From Verrucomicrobiota bacterium (GTDB lineage Bacteria; Verrucomicrobiota; Verrucomicrobiia; Limisphaerales; SIBE01), in NCBI GenBank assembly GCA_021733945.1, contig JAIPJX010000022.1, positions 1 to 44,034 of the forward strand: 44,034 nt of DNA. The letters are read 5' to 3'. Below are positions 22,982 through 32,400 of the stretch, piece by piece. A program made the translations under genes and the position numbers. The number at the start of each line of letters is the position of its first letter. Position 1 is the first letter of the stretch. The notes beneath the pieces were generated by a model, which saw nothing but the letters and a program-made list of their open reading frames with translations, was not told the DNA's origin and ran no database searches.

Positions 22982-23094
22982 TTCACCCCCCCGCCCAACC
23001 AAACCACGATTCCCTCCTTGACCGGTTGGAATTTGGAAATTGCTTGGGTGCACGGGCAGAATCCTGTTAGGGTTTGCGAAAATCAAACTTCGTT

Positions 23095-23640
23095 ATGTCA
23101 AAAAAAATACTGATCGTCACCGACGACGCCGGTGAATCGTTTGAAATCCTCTACGCCCAGTATCGTTTTCGTGAGGCCGGGTATGAACCCGTGATTGCCG
23201 CGACGAAAAAGAAACGCCTGAACGGCGTGATTCACGATTTCGAACCGGGCTGGACCACCTACATCGAACGTCCGGGCTATCTGATCCAGGCCGACATCGC
23301 CATCTCCAAAGTCAAGCCGAAGGATTATGTCGCGATCCTGCTCATCGGCGGACGCGCCCCCGAATTCCTGCGTCACAACGAGGATCTGATCAAGATCGTC
23401 CAGAAATTCAACAGCAGCGGCAAATGGATCTTCTCGATCTGCCACGGGATCCAGATTCTTCTCGCAGCCGGGCTCGGCGAAGGCAAACGCGTCACCTGTT
23501 ACTGCAACATCCGGGTTGAGGTCGAACAATGCGGCGGCACCTGGGTGGACCGACAGAGCGTGGTGGATGGGAACATCATTTCATCCCAGACGTGGGAAAG
23601 CCACGCCGAGTTTTTCCGCGACATCTTCAAGCATCTGTAA
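23095..23640 (+). CDS. DJ-1/PfpI-family protein
   Basis: This 181-residue protein has the class I glutamine-amidotransferase-like fold of the DJ-1/PfpI superfamily. The nucleophile elbow is FSICHGIQ with Cys116. VAILLIGGRAPEFLRHNEDLI is the strand and loop that precede it, and SQTWESHAEFFRDIFKHL ends the protein. Members are chaperones, glyoxalases or proteases, and the family cannot be narrowed from sequence alone. I start at MSKKILIVTDD. It is a single-gene unit divergent from the TauE-type permease. Confidence 0.8.
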   Translation: MSKKILIVTDDAGESFEILYAQYRFREAGYEPVIAATKKKRLNGVIHDFEPGWTTYIERPGYLIQADIAISKVKPKDYVAILLIGGRAPEFLRHNEDLIKIVQKFNSSGKWIFSICHGIQILLAAGLGEGKRVTCYCNIRVEVEQCGGTWVDRQSVVDGNIISSQTWESHAEFFRDIFKHL

Positions 23641-23674
23641 TCGCAGGATGCAGCCACCGGAGCGGTCCCGGCCC

Positions 23675-26479
23675 TCAGGTCCGGACCGCCGTGGAACGTT
23701 TTCGGCGCGCGTCGGTTTTCACCATCCGACGCGCGTTTTCCAATGTATCAATTTCAGCGGGGGATTTGTCCTTCCGAATCCGGACGATCCGGGGAAAACG
23801 CAGGGCCAGCCCGCTGGAGTGACGTTCGCTCAATTGAACGGAATCGAACGCGACCTCCAGAACCACACCCGGCATCAGCTCCAGATAGCGCCCCTTGCGC
23901 GCAACAACAGTCTCAAGAAACTGCCGGGTCAACTCCGCAATCTCCGCGTCGGTCAGGCCGGTGCCGGATTTGCCGATCGTTCTGAGATCTCCCGAGACCT
24001 CTTCCCGGACCGCAAACGTGTAGTCGCTCAACACATGCTTCCTGCGGCCATGACCGTATTCGGCCCCCACCACCACACAGTCCAGAGTGCCAAACGCCTT
24101 CTTCAGTTTCAGCCAGGACAAGCCCCTGCGCCCGGGCGAGTAGGTGCCCCGCGGATCCTTGATCACAATGCCTTCATTGCCCCGCTCCTTCGCGGCCGAG
24201 AAAGCCGACTCGATTTCATCCACGGAACCAGCCGGGTTGACCGTGGCCAGATGAAACGACTGCAATTGTTCCAGTCTCGCGCGGCGTTCCCGGAACGGAT
24301 GATCCAGGAGGCTTTCACCGGATACCCACAGAAGATCGAACGCGACAAACCGGACCGGGATTTCCTCGCTCAGAAAGAGGTCGGCTTCCTTGCGTCCCAA
24401 TCGTCGTTGCAGGTCGACAAACGGCAACGCCCGTCCGCCCCGCATCGCCAGGATCTCGCCGTCCACCACGAAATCGCCCTCGATCAGGCGCGTGGCATCC
24501 ACCAGCTCCAGAAACGTCGCCGTGATCTCCTTCAAATCCCGTGAGTAAAGCGACACCCGGGTGCCGACCTTGTGCAGCTGACAGCGGATGCCATCATATT
24601 TGTCTTCCACCCACAGCTTCGGAACGGTGGCTTCTCCCGGTTCCGCGTCCGCCCGATCCCAGGAGGATGCCCGCGTCCAAACCGCTTCAGCAGTCTGTTC
24701 CGCGGATGCGAGCATGAAGCGGACGGGACGAAATGCCGAAACGGTGGCTGTTTTGAGTTCTCCCCGTCTGGCCAGCAGCGCCGTTACCCCAATGTTCCCG
24801 ACGATCAGGTTGGCGGTCTTGACTTCGTCGATCGGGGCTGCGAAAGCCTGCGCGATCGCTTCTTCGACCAGGCCTTCCTTGAGGCCGATGCGCAATTCCC
24901 CTGTCAGAATCTTGACCAGATATTTCGCTTCCAGCGAATCACACCGACCGAGAGCACCCGCGAGGATGGGTGTTTTGCCAAGGGAACCCCGGGCTGCGAA
25001 AAGTTGCTGCAGAACCGTGTCCACCGCCCCAAGAGACAATGTCGGACTGGACGCGGGGGATGCCTGAAGAATCTCCGAAGCGGTCTCCCCCAGGTCGCTG
25101 TGTTTCAGGTAGGCTTCTCCGAACTCGGACTGACCGAGGCCCGTGGCCAGGCAAACCGCATCCCGGATCACGGCCCATCCCAGGCGCAGCGGTTTGTTCT
25201 GGCTGGGCGGGAATGGATGCCCGGTCAACCAACTGCTCACCGGGGCCAGCAGGGACGGTTCCACGGTTCGCACGTAGTCGGCCAGGAGCTGCGTTTTTTC
25301 CAGTTTCTTCGGAGTGGCACCGATCTCGGAGCAAAGCTCTGCAAACACACGGAACAAGCCGCCCGACTCTGAAACCGGGGTTTCTGGAGGTTCCGCGCGC
25401 ACCGGACGTTCGGCGAGTCTGTTGCCCCGGGCTTCCGGGTCGGGCATTGATGGGTATCGTTCCGCCTGCGCGCCGGCCAACCCGAGCGTGAGTTGTTCCT
25501 CGCGTCCCAGGGCGTGTGTGCCGTAGCCCATTTCCCGGAGCGTTTCAGCAAATTCCGTCGCAAACCCGTGCAACGTGTATACCTCCTTCGGCGAGACCTG
25601 GCGCACGAAGTCGATCAGCCCCGGAAAATCAGCATGATCGCTCAGCGGAAACGCCGCGTCGGTTCGATACCGGAAACGGCAACCGGGATCGACCGCCCAC
25701 CCGGTCAGCGCCGCCGAGCGAATGGGTCCAATCGCTTTGATCACATCCGATCCAAACGCCGCCGGAGGGCAGATCACGACCCTGCCCGCGGCCGTGGAGG
25801 GATCGAGCTTCTCAAAGGGCGGAAACTCCACGCCGAACTCTCTGTAAATCGCCGTCAGTTTGTGGACCTGGGGATGCAGCATGAACGAAAACCCGGAAGC
25901 CTTCAAACCGCATAACACTTCCTGCGATTTTCCGAGCGAATAGGCAAGCAGAACCGGCACCTCATCGTTGTCCAACGTTTCCCGGCAGAACCGCACCACT
26001 CCATCCAGGATCTCGCTGGCCGCCGGAAACCGGTACCGCGGCAGACCAAACGTGGTCTCCATGATCAGGATATCCGCCGGACGCGGGTCACACAGTTCCG
26101 CCGACGCCGAGGGCCGTAGAGCGAAATCGCCGGTGTACAGCAGCGACGTCCCACGCACCTGGATCAGGGCCATGGCGCTGCCAAGGACATGCCCCGCGGG
26201 CAGAAGTGTGATGGTGAAGGGCAGCCCCCCTCTCTCGAACGAAGCCGCCTGCCCGAACGGAAGCACATGTTCCACGCGTTCCCCCGGCAGCCGGGCTCTC
26301 ATGAGACGCGAGGTCGGGGCACTGAGAATCACCTCCCGATGCGCGCCAATGTGATCCGCATGCGCATGGCTCACGAACACACGTTCCTCTCCCGACTTCG
26401 GTGCGTGGGGGTCCAGCCACAGCCCCAATTCGGGCAGATGCACCCCGCCACCGTCAAAACGAATGCTGAACGCCGACAT
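23675..26479 (-). CDS. Fused MBL-fold exonuclease and ATP-dependent DNA ligase
   Basis: This 934-residue protein joins two repair enzymes usually encoded by separate neighbouring genes. Residues 1 to about 335 form a metallo-beta-lactamase/beta-CASP exonuclease of the ligase-associated type, with HAHADH (38-43) binding metal. From about residue 365 an ATP-dependent DNA ligase follows. It has the N-terminal helical DNA-binding domain, nucleotidyltransferase motif I EDKYDGIR with adenylated Lys627, FDLLWVSGE, EGIVIKDPRGTYSPGR and WLKLKKAF, then an OB-fold. Ligases of this group act in repair of crosslinks and breaks alongside a DEXH helicase and a phosphoesterase; neither is nearby. It is divergent from ruvC across 97 nt containing a perfect palindrome. 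Confidence 0.9.
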   Translation of the reverse strand: MSAFSIRFDGGGVHLPELGLWLDPHAPKSGEERVFVSHAHADHIGAHREVILSAPTSRLMRARLPGERVEHVLPFGQAASFERGGLPFTITLLPAGHVLGSAMALIQVRGTSLLYTGDFALRPSASAELCDPRPADILIMETTFGLPRYRFPAASEILDGVVRFCRETLDNDEVPVLLAYSLGKSQEVLCGLKASGFSFMLHPQVHKLTAIYREFGVEFPPFEKLDPSTAAGRVVICPPAAFGSDVIKAIGPIRSAALTGWAVDPGCRFRYRTDAAFPLSDHADFPGLIDFVRQVSPKEVYTLHGFATEFAETLREMGYGTHALGREEQLTLGLAGAQAERYPSMPDPEARGNRLAERPVRAEPPETPVSESGGLFRVFAELCSEIGATPKKLEKTQLLADYVRTVEPSLLAPVSSWLTGHPFPPSQNKPLRLGWAVIRDAVCLATGLGQSEFGEAYLKHSDLGETASEILQASPASSPTLSLGAVDTVLQQLFAARGSLGKTPILAGALGRCDSLEAKYLVKILTGELRIGLKEGLVEEAIAQAFAAPIDEVKTANLIVGNIGVTALLARRGELKTATVSAFRPVRFMLASAEQTAEAVWTRASSWDRADAEPGEATVPKLWVEDKYDGIRCQLHKVGTRVSLYSRDLKEITATFLELVDATRLIEGDFVVDGEILAMRGGRALPFVDLQRRLGRKEADLFLSEEIPVRFVAFDLLWVSGESLLDHPFRERRARLEQLQSFHLATVNPAGSVDEIESAFSAAKERGNEGIVIKDPRGTYSPGRRGLSWLKLKKAFGTLDCVVVGAEYGHGRRKHVLSDYTFAVREEVSGDLRTIGKSGTGLTDAEIAELTRQFLETVVARKGRYLELMPGVVLEVAFDSVQLSERHSSGLALRFPRIVRIRKDKSPAEIDTLENARRMVKTDARRKRSTAVRT

Positions 26480-26511
26480 TGTGCCGCACTTTAAGCACCG
26501 AATCGTTCAAG

Positions 26512-26527
26512 TCAAACCGCGGTTTGA
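26512..26527. promoter_or_regulatory. Perfect 16-bp palindrome between divergent repair genes
   Basis: TCAAACCGCGGTTTGA is fully self-complementary. It lies in the 97-bp spacer between the exonuclease-ligase start (26479) and the ruvC start (26577). A perfect palindrome without a T-run in a divergent promoter region is best read as a dimeric regulator site. Both transcripts encode DNA repair functions, so a damage-responsive regulator is plausible but unproven. Confidence 0.5.
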
Positions 26528-26576
26528 TCAACTGCCTCATTGATGTCTCCGGTCAACCTCTGGCACACTCCTGGCA

Positions 26577-27185
26577 ATGGGCATCACGCCGAAACAGTTT
26601 CAGCAGATCCAGGACCGCCTGAACGGTGCCCGCTCCTCCGCGGCAAGCGCGACCCCCGCCCGTGCCGCGGTCCGCTCGAGCGCCCCGATGATTGTCCTGG
26701 GAATCGATCCCGCACTTCGCAACACCGGCTACGGCATCATTGCCGCAACCCGGACCCGGGCCCGCGCCGTCACTTTTGGCACCATTTCGTCCCCCGCCAA
26801 ATGGGAACGCTCCCGTTGCCTGCTCAACATCGCGGACTCCCTGCGCAAGGTGCTCAGGGAACACCCGGCCGAAGTCTGCGTGATCGAGAGCCTGTTCTAC
26901 GCCCAAAACCTTCAAACCGCACTGATCATGGGCGAGGCCCGGGGCGCCAGCCTGGTCGCCGTCGCCGAGGCCGGACTGGAGATTTACGAAATGGCCCCCC
27001 GGCGGGTCAAGCAGGCCATCGTGGGATACGGTGGCGCGCAAAAACTGGCTGTCGCCAAGATGGTCCAGCGCATGCTGGCTCTCGATGAAACTCCCGCGCC
27101 CGACGCGGCGGATGCCCTCGCCCTTGCTCTCACACACGCCCAGACCGTGGGAAGAGGCTTGCTCGCAACCCCCAAACGTCTCTGA
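26577..27185 (+). CDS. ruvC: Holliday junction resolvase RuvC
   Basis: This 202-residue endonuclease resolves Holliday junctions with RuvAB. The acidic active-site residues are in IVLGIDPALRNTGYG (Asp44) and VCVIESLFYAQN, and the ending ETPAPDAADALALALTHA supplies the last acidic pair. The first 37 residues (MGITPKQFQQIQDRL...) precede the usual RuvC start. They may be genuine, or translation may begin at ATG 26688 (MIVLGID). Neither start has a strong ribosome-binding site. It is the first gene of a ruvC-ruvA-acyltransferase operon with a 10-nt gap to ruvA. Confidence 0.93.
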   Translation: MGITPKQFQQIQDRLNGARSSAASATPARAAVRSSAPMIVLGIDPALRNTGYGIIAATRTRARAVTFGTISSPAKWERSRCLLNIADSLRKVLREHPAEVCVIESLFYAQNLQTALIMGEARGASLVAVAEAGLEIYEMAPRRVKQAIVGYGGAQKLAVAKMVQRMLALDETPAPDAADALALALTHAQTVGRGLLATPKRL

Positions 27186-27195
27186 TCCCCCGCTC

Positions 27196-27801
27196 ATGAT
27201 CACATTCCTCCATGGGAAACTCGTCGATGCACTTCCAACCCAGGTCACCGTCGATGTCAACGGTGTCGGATACGAGGTGCTGATCCCCCTCTCGTCGTTT
27301 GACAAACTTCCCGCCCCCGGCGGCGCGGTCCGGTTGCTGACCCACCTGGCCATTCGCGAGGATGCTCATGTGCTGTACGGTTTCATGACACCGCAGGAGC
27401 GGGAGCTGTTCCGTCTGTTAATCCACTCCGTCAGCGGGATCGGACCCAAGATTGCCCTCAACGTGCTCAGCGGAATGAACGTCACCACCTTTCGTGGCGC
27501 CGTGGCCAACAGCGATACCAAGGCGCTGTCCCAGATTTCGGGGGTCGGAAAAAAAACCGCCGAGCGCATCGTTGTCGAGCTCCGCGACAAGATCGGCGCA
27601 GTCGGTTCCTGGGAAGCCAGCAGCGCCGGACGCAGCCTGTCCCTCGACGAACAAAAACTCGGGGACGCCACCCGGGCCCTGATCGCTCTGGGTTTCAAAC
27701 AGGCCGAGGCGCAGGAATCCGTGCGCGGCGCGCTCGCCATGCTGGGCACCGAAGCAGGCATTGAAGATTTGGTACGGGCATGCCTCAAGAAAACCAAATG
27801 A
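27196..27801 (+). CDS. ruvA: Holliday junction branch-migration protein RuvA
   Basis: This 201-residue protein is the RuvA subunit that binds the four-way junction and loads RuvB. The OB-fold N-terminus (MITFLHGKLVDALPTQVTVDVNGVGYEV) is followed by two helix-hairpin-helix motifs (SVSGIGPKIALNVLS and ISGVGKKTAERIVVEL). The C-terminal RuvB-binding domain has LGDATRALIALGFKQAEA. All three domains are complete. No ruvB is present in the window. The stop overlaps the next start (ATGA). Confidence 0.95.
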   Translation: MITFLHGKLVDALPTQVTVDVNGVGYEVLIPLSSFDKLPAPGGAVRLLTHLAIREDAHVLYGFMTPQERELFRLLIHSVSGIGPKIALNVLSGMNVTTFRGAVANSDTKALSQISGVGKKTAERIVVELRDKIGAVGSWEASSAGRSLSLDEQKLGDATRALIALGFKQAEAQESVRGALAMLGTEAGIEDLVRACLKKTK

Positions 27802-28493
27802 TGGAGACCTCCGCTCGGAACACTTCCCGGGTCGTCGTTCCGCACGCGGTCCGCTGGCACGGCCGGCTCGCCGCCGGACTGATCACAGCGGCCTTGCGCT
27901 CCATGGCGGCATCCCTCCGGTTTCATGTCGTGGATCCCATCGGATTGACCACGGGAGGGCACCCGAAGAACCTCATCATGATCACCTGGCACAACCGCCT
28001 GGCACTGGCTTTGTCCGTGTACACGCGGTTCATCGCCCCGCCCTATCCCGGACGCCGCATGGCCGCGATGGTCAGCGCGAGCCGGGACGGCGGCCTTCTG
28101 GCGCGCGTCCTCGAGAATTTCGGCGTGCAACCCGTGCGCGGTTCCAGCAGTCGCCGGGGCCCGCAGGCGCTGCGCGAACTCAAAACCTGGGCCGATCGCG
28201 GCCTGGACATCTCCCTCACACCCGACGGACCGCGCGGACCGTGTTACTCCATGCAGGACGGCGTGCTCGCGCTGGCACAGGTCACAGGAATCCCGATCGT
28301 CACCGTCGCTGTCAACTTCCGACCCAAGATAACGCTCAAGAGCTGGGACCGGTTCCAGGTCCCGATCCCGCTCGGCCGCTGTGAGATCGTTTTCGGCGAA
28401 CCCCTGATGATTCCCCGAAGAATCTCCACGGAAGACCGGGCCGAACTCCGGGCGACCCTGCGGGAACGTTTGCTGCGGGACACGCGGGACTGA
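27798..28493 (+). CDS. DUF374-type lysophospholipid acyltransferase
   Basis: This roughly 231-residue protein belongs to the DUF374 branch of the LPLAT superfamily. The HX4-type block reads ITWHNRLALAL, and LTPDGPRGPCYSMQDGVLALAQVTGIPIV carries the conserved second and third blocks (DGPRGP). Distant relatives act on lipid A or phospholipids. The start ATG overlaps the ruvA stop by 4 nt. Its coupling to ruvCA is unexplained, and it faces the transglycosylase gene convergently with a 27-nt gap. Confidence 0.8.
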   Translation: MMETSARNTSRVVVPHAVRWHGRLAAGLITAALRSMAASLRFHVVDPIGLTTGGHPKNLIMITWHNRLALALSVYTRFIAPPYPGRRMAAMVSASRDGGLLARVLENFGVQPVRGSSSRRGPQALRELKTWADRGLDISLTPDGPRGPCYSMQDGVLALAQVTGIPIVTVAVNFRPKITLKSWDRFQVPIPLGRCEIVFGEPLMIPRRISTEDRAELRATLRERLLRDTRD

Positions 28494-28520
28494 GATCCGG
28501 CATCCACCGGGTCCCCGGCT

Positions 28521-29075
28521 TCAGCGTTGGTAGTGCCGGTAACGATCAAGCACGGCGGTGATGTAACGGCGTGTGCCCGGGTAATCCATCTGACTGAGGA
28601 ACACGCTGCTGTTGGTGCGTCCCTGCCCCGTCATCCACCGCAGAACATGCGTGCGCCCCGCATTGTAGTCCGCCAGGGCATACGGCAGTGGTTTGTCCGT
28701 CGTCTCCTGGTAACGTTTGATCAGCTTGGCCAGATACCAGGCGCCCGCCAGGGTGTTGGTGCCCGGATCAATCAACGTTTCGTGCTCGAAAACCTTCAGT
28801 TTCTCAGCTTCGGCCCATTCGCTTGCGGCAGGACTTCGCACCTGCATCAAGCCGATCTCCCCGGCCGTGCCGCGCGCAGCGGCCTTAAACCGGCTCTCCT
28901 GCCAGACCACAGCCTTGATCAGCGCGGAATTGATCGAATACCGCCTGGCTGCGGCAAGGATCACCGCGTCGTATCTCTTTTCGCCGCGCCTCCCAAGCCA
29001 CCAGTACATGCCGACCCCGTCACAGATCAAAACCGCAAGCAGGATCCAGAACCATCGCTTTCGCACCGGCACCAT
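28521..29075 (-). CDS. Membrane-anchored lytic transglycosylase
   Basis: This 184-residue protein begins with a single N-terminal membrane segment (WFWILLAVLICDGVGMYWWL). It continues with a goose-lysozyme-like SLT domain. The catalytic glutamate is Glu60 in VVWQESRF; GEIGLMQVRSPAASEW and ALADYNAGRTHVLRW are the other family motifs. Such enzymes cleave peptidoglycan and leave 1,6-anhydro ends. I start at ATG 29075; the longer upstream frame runs through a palindromic repeat and is not coding. Confidence 0.88.
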   Translation of the reverse strand: MVPVRKRWFWILLAVLICDGVGMYWWLGRRGEKRYDAVILAAARRYSINSALIKAVVWQESRFKAAARGTAGEIGLMQVRSPAASEWAEAEKLKVFEHETLIDPGTNTLAGAWYLAKLIKRYQETTDKPLPYALADYNAGRTHVLRWMTGQGRTNSSVFLSQMDYPGTRRYITAVLDRYRHYQR

Positions 29076-29455
29076 GCTGCCTGAGCCGGGCATGCCGTTC
29101 CAGCAACTTCTTGCGGTGGGGGGGATTTGGAATGGTGCGACAGCTCTTGGAGTGCGCCTGTCCTCTCTGGCGCTTTTTCCCCAGGGAAGTTTTGAGGCAG
29201 CCTGCTTGGAACGGAAGTTTCGGAACTTCGCACGCTCCGGTGGGAAAGCGGTAGCGGACTCTGCACTCCATGACGCTTCGCGAATGCCGGGCCATGCTAC
29301 CAATCCGTCTTTCACAGCATTTTGATGAGTGTGGTGGAGGCGTGCAGAATAGGATTTTGGGTAGGTCAAACGCGTTTCCCGGTAATTGAACCAAACCGGT
29401 GACCGCCCCAGGAAATCCAGTTCCCAGAACCGCACATTTGCTCTACGCTGGCGCC
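29076..29455. repeat. Intergenic spacer with a palindromic dispersed element
   Basis: This 380-bp spacer between divergent genes holds an imperfect palindrome. GGAGTGC (29149-29155) pairs with GCACTCC (29263-29269). GCGCTTTTTCCCC after the first arm has a degenerate mirror, GGGAAAGCGG, before the second. A piece with the same start (GGAGTGCGCGCACC) occurs at 21541, so the element is dispersed. No gene is visible. Promoters for both flanking genes must lie here. Confidence 0.45.
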
Positions 29456-32400
29456 ATGCAACGTCATTCACCCCCAAGTTTCCTCCTCGCGAGCCTCTGT
29501 CTTTTGAGTCTGCTCGGTCCGCTGTGGGCTCAGGAACCTTCGCCCGACCGGCGCGCACTGATCGAGCGCGCCGCGAGGGTCACGCCCAGCGAACGACAGA
29601 TCGCCTGGCAACGCCGCGAATTCATCGGCTTCGTACATTTCGGACCCAATACATTCACCGATCGCTCCTGGGGAACCGGCACGGAAAACCCCTCCATTTT
29701 CAACCCAACCGCTCTGGATTGCCGGCAATGGGTGCGTGCATTCAAGGACGCCGGCATGACCCAGGTGATCGTCACCGCCAAACACCACGACGGATTCTGC
29801 CTCTGGCCCAGCCGGTTCACCGCTCATTCGGTCCGGAACGCGCCCTGGCGCGACGGCCAGGGGGACGTGCTGCGCGAGCTGGCCGAAGCCTGCCGCGAGG
29901 CCGGACTCAAACTCGGCGTCTACCTTTCGCCCGCCGACCTGAACGCCATGGAAACGGGGCTGTACGGCCGCACGGGCGAACGGGCGCGGGTCATCCCCAC
30001 GCCGGTACCGGGCTGGACCCCTCAGAGCACCGTCCAGTTCAAGGGGAACTGGGACGATTACAACACCTATTTCATGAACCAGCTGTACGAGCTGCTGACG
30101 GAGTACGGCGAAATCAGCGAAGTCTGGTTCGACGGTGCCAACCCCAAACCCGGCACCGGTCAAACCTATGCCTACGCCGATTGGTATCGCCTGATCCGGG
30201 CGCTGCAACCCACTGCGGTCATCTTCGGCAAGGGCCCCGATGTGCGCTGGTGTGGCAATGAGGCCGGCCGGGGCCGCACGAGCGAATGGAGCGTGATCCC
30301 GCTGCCTGTCCGGACCGGAGAGTTCACCTGGCCCGACATGACAGGTGCCGACCTGGGCAGCCTGGACAAATTGAGCGGCGCTCCCTTCCTGCACTGGTAC
30401 CCGAGTGAAGTGGACGTCTCGATCCGGCCGGAATGGTTCTGGCATGCCAGGGAGGATGACAAGGTCAAGAGCCTGGAACAGTTGATGGGCATCTACCATG
30501 CGTCCGTGGGCAACAATTCGGTTCTGCTGCTCAACGTGCCGCCGGACCAACGGGGGCTCATCCATGAAAACGACGTCAAACGCCTCAGCCTCTTTGGCCG
30601 GTTGCTGCGCCAAACCTTCGCAGAGAACCTGGCCCAGGGCGCGCAGGCCACCGCCTCGGCCACCCGGGAACAGGCATCGGAATACGCGGCCTTCACCACG
30701 CTGGACGGCGACCCGGACAGTTACTGGACCACCGAAGACTGGCAGACACAGGCGGAAATCGTATATCATCTGCCCGCACCGAAACGGTTCAACCTCGTCA
30801 TGCTCCAGGAAGCCCTGCGCCGGGGCCAGCGCATCGAGTCCTTCGCTGTGGACGCCTGGGTCGGCGGCTCCTGGCGCGAGATCGCAGCCGGCACCACGGT
30901 CGGACACAAACGCCTGGCGCATTTCCCCGAAATCGAATCGGACCGCGTCCGTGTCCGGATCCTGGGGGCGCGACTGAGTCCCACCCTGTCGGAGTTCGGC
31001 CTGTTCCTGCAGCCGGAGGTCAGCACATTCGAAGAGGCCGCACGGGCGACCCCGGCCCCGATTGCGTTTCACGAGGGCGGGAAGATCCTGTTCCTGGGCG
31101 ACAGCATCACCTACAGCGGTCAGTATGTCGATTATGTCGATGCGGCGCTGCGCACTCTCAAACCCGGATTAAAGGTCGAGATCCTCAACCTCGGATTGCC
31201 CAGTGAAACGGTCTCCGGTCTTTCCGAACCCGGACACGCGGGTGGCACCTTTCCGCGACCCGATCTGCACGAGCGCCTGGACCGCGTGCTCGCAGCGGTG
31301 AAACCGGACGTTGTGTTTGCCTGCTACGGCATGAATGACGGAATTTATTACCCGCTCGGCGAGGACCGGTTTCAGAGCTTTCAACAGGGCATCCTGCGCC
31401 TCAGGGAAAAGGTGGAGGCAACCGGGGCACGATTGATTCACCTCACGCCGCCCACGTTTGACCCGGTGCCGATTCAGGGACGAACACTCCCGGCCGGCCG
31501 CGACGAATATCGTCAGCCCTACGAAGGTTACAACACCGTGCTGGACCGGTACTCGGAATGGCTGCTGGACCAACGGTCCAAGGGCTGGGCGGTCATCGAC
31601 ATTCACGGTCCGATGAACGAGCACCTGGCAAACCGCCGCCGCACCCAACCCGGTTTCCAGTTCGCCGGCGACGGCGTGCATGCCAACCCCACAGGACACT
31701 GGCTGATGGCACGCGGGGTGTTGGACACCCTCGGCATCCATCCTTCCGGAGCGATCGCCGAGCTGGATCTCGCCCGGAACCCGGCGGCCACCGCTCCGGA
31801 TGGCACCGGACTCAACTGGGAACTGCGCCTGCCGATGCCCATGGATCCCGCCTGGGATCCGGAATCCGTGACAACGGCGGAAATGCTGCAGCCGGTGCGT
31901 TTCGTGGCGCACAACGGATCCTCACCCTTCTACAATCTGTTTGAAGGCGACACCCGGCTCGCAACAGTCTCGCGCGAAGAGCTGGAGGCGGGCATCGACC
32001 TTCGCCGGTTCCCCGGCCTGACGACCTCCAAACGCGGGGTCGATTGGTTGCAACTGGTTCGGGAGCGGAACAACGTCCTTCGCGACGCATGGCTCAAGGC
32101 GGTGGGTCACAAACGCCCGGGCATGGGCGCCGGCCTGCCAATCGGAGAAGCCGAACTCAAGGCGCAGGAGTTGCTCGGGCAAATCAAAACACTTCAGGAA
32201 CCGGTCACGCTCCGCCTGCGGCTCACCCCCGCTGCAGCCGCTTTCCCCGGCAAACGCTCCGAATGGAACGGCTACGACCGCTTCGACTTCACAGTCGGCG
32301 GCAAACCGGTGCTGGTGGTCGCACCCAGGGAACCGGCACCCAACCGCCCCTGGGTCTGGCACGGGGAGTTCTTCGGACACAAACCCGCGCCGGACATCGC

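Noticed and set aside
29076..29558. N-terminal extension of the lytic transglycosylase
   Set aside because: The extra 160 codons run through a palindromic repeat and overlap the start of the divergent hydrolase gene. The ATG at 29075 precedes a normal membrane anchor.
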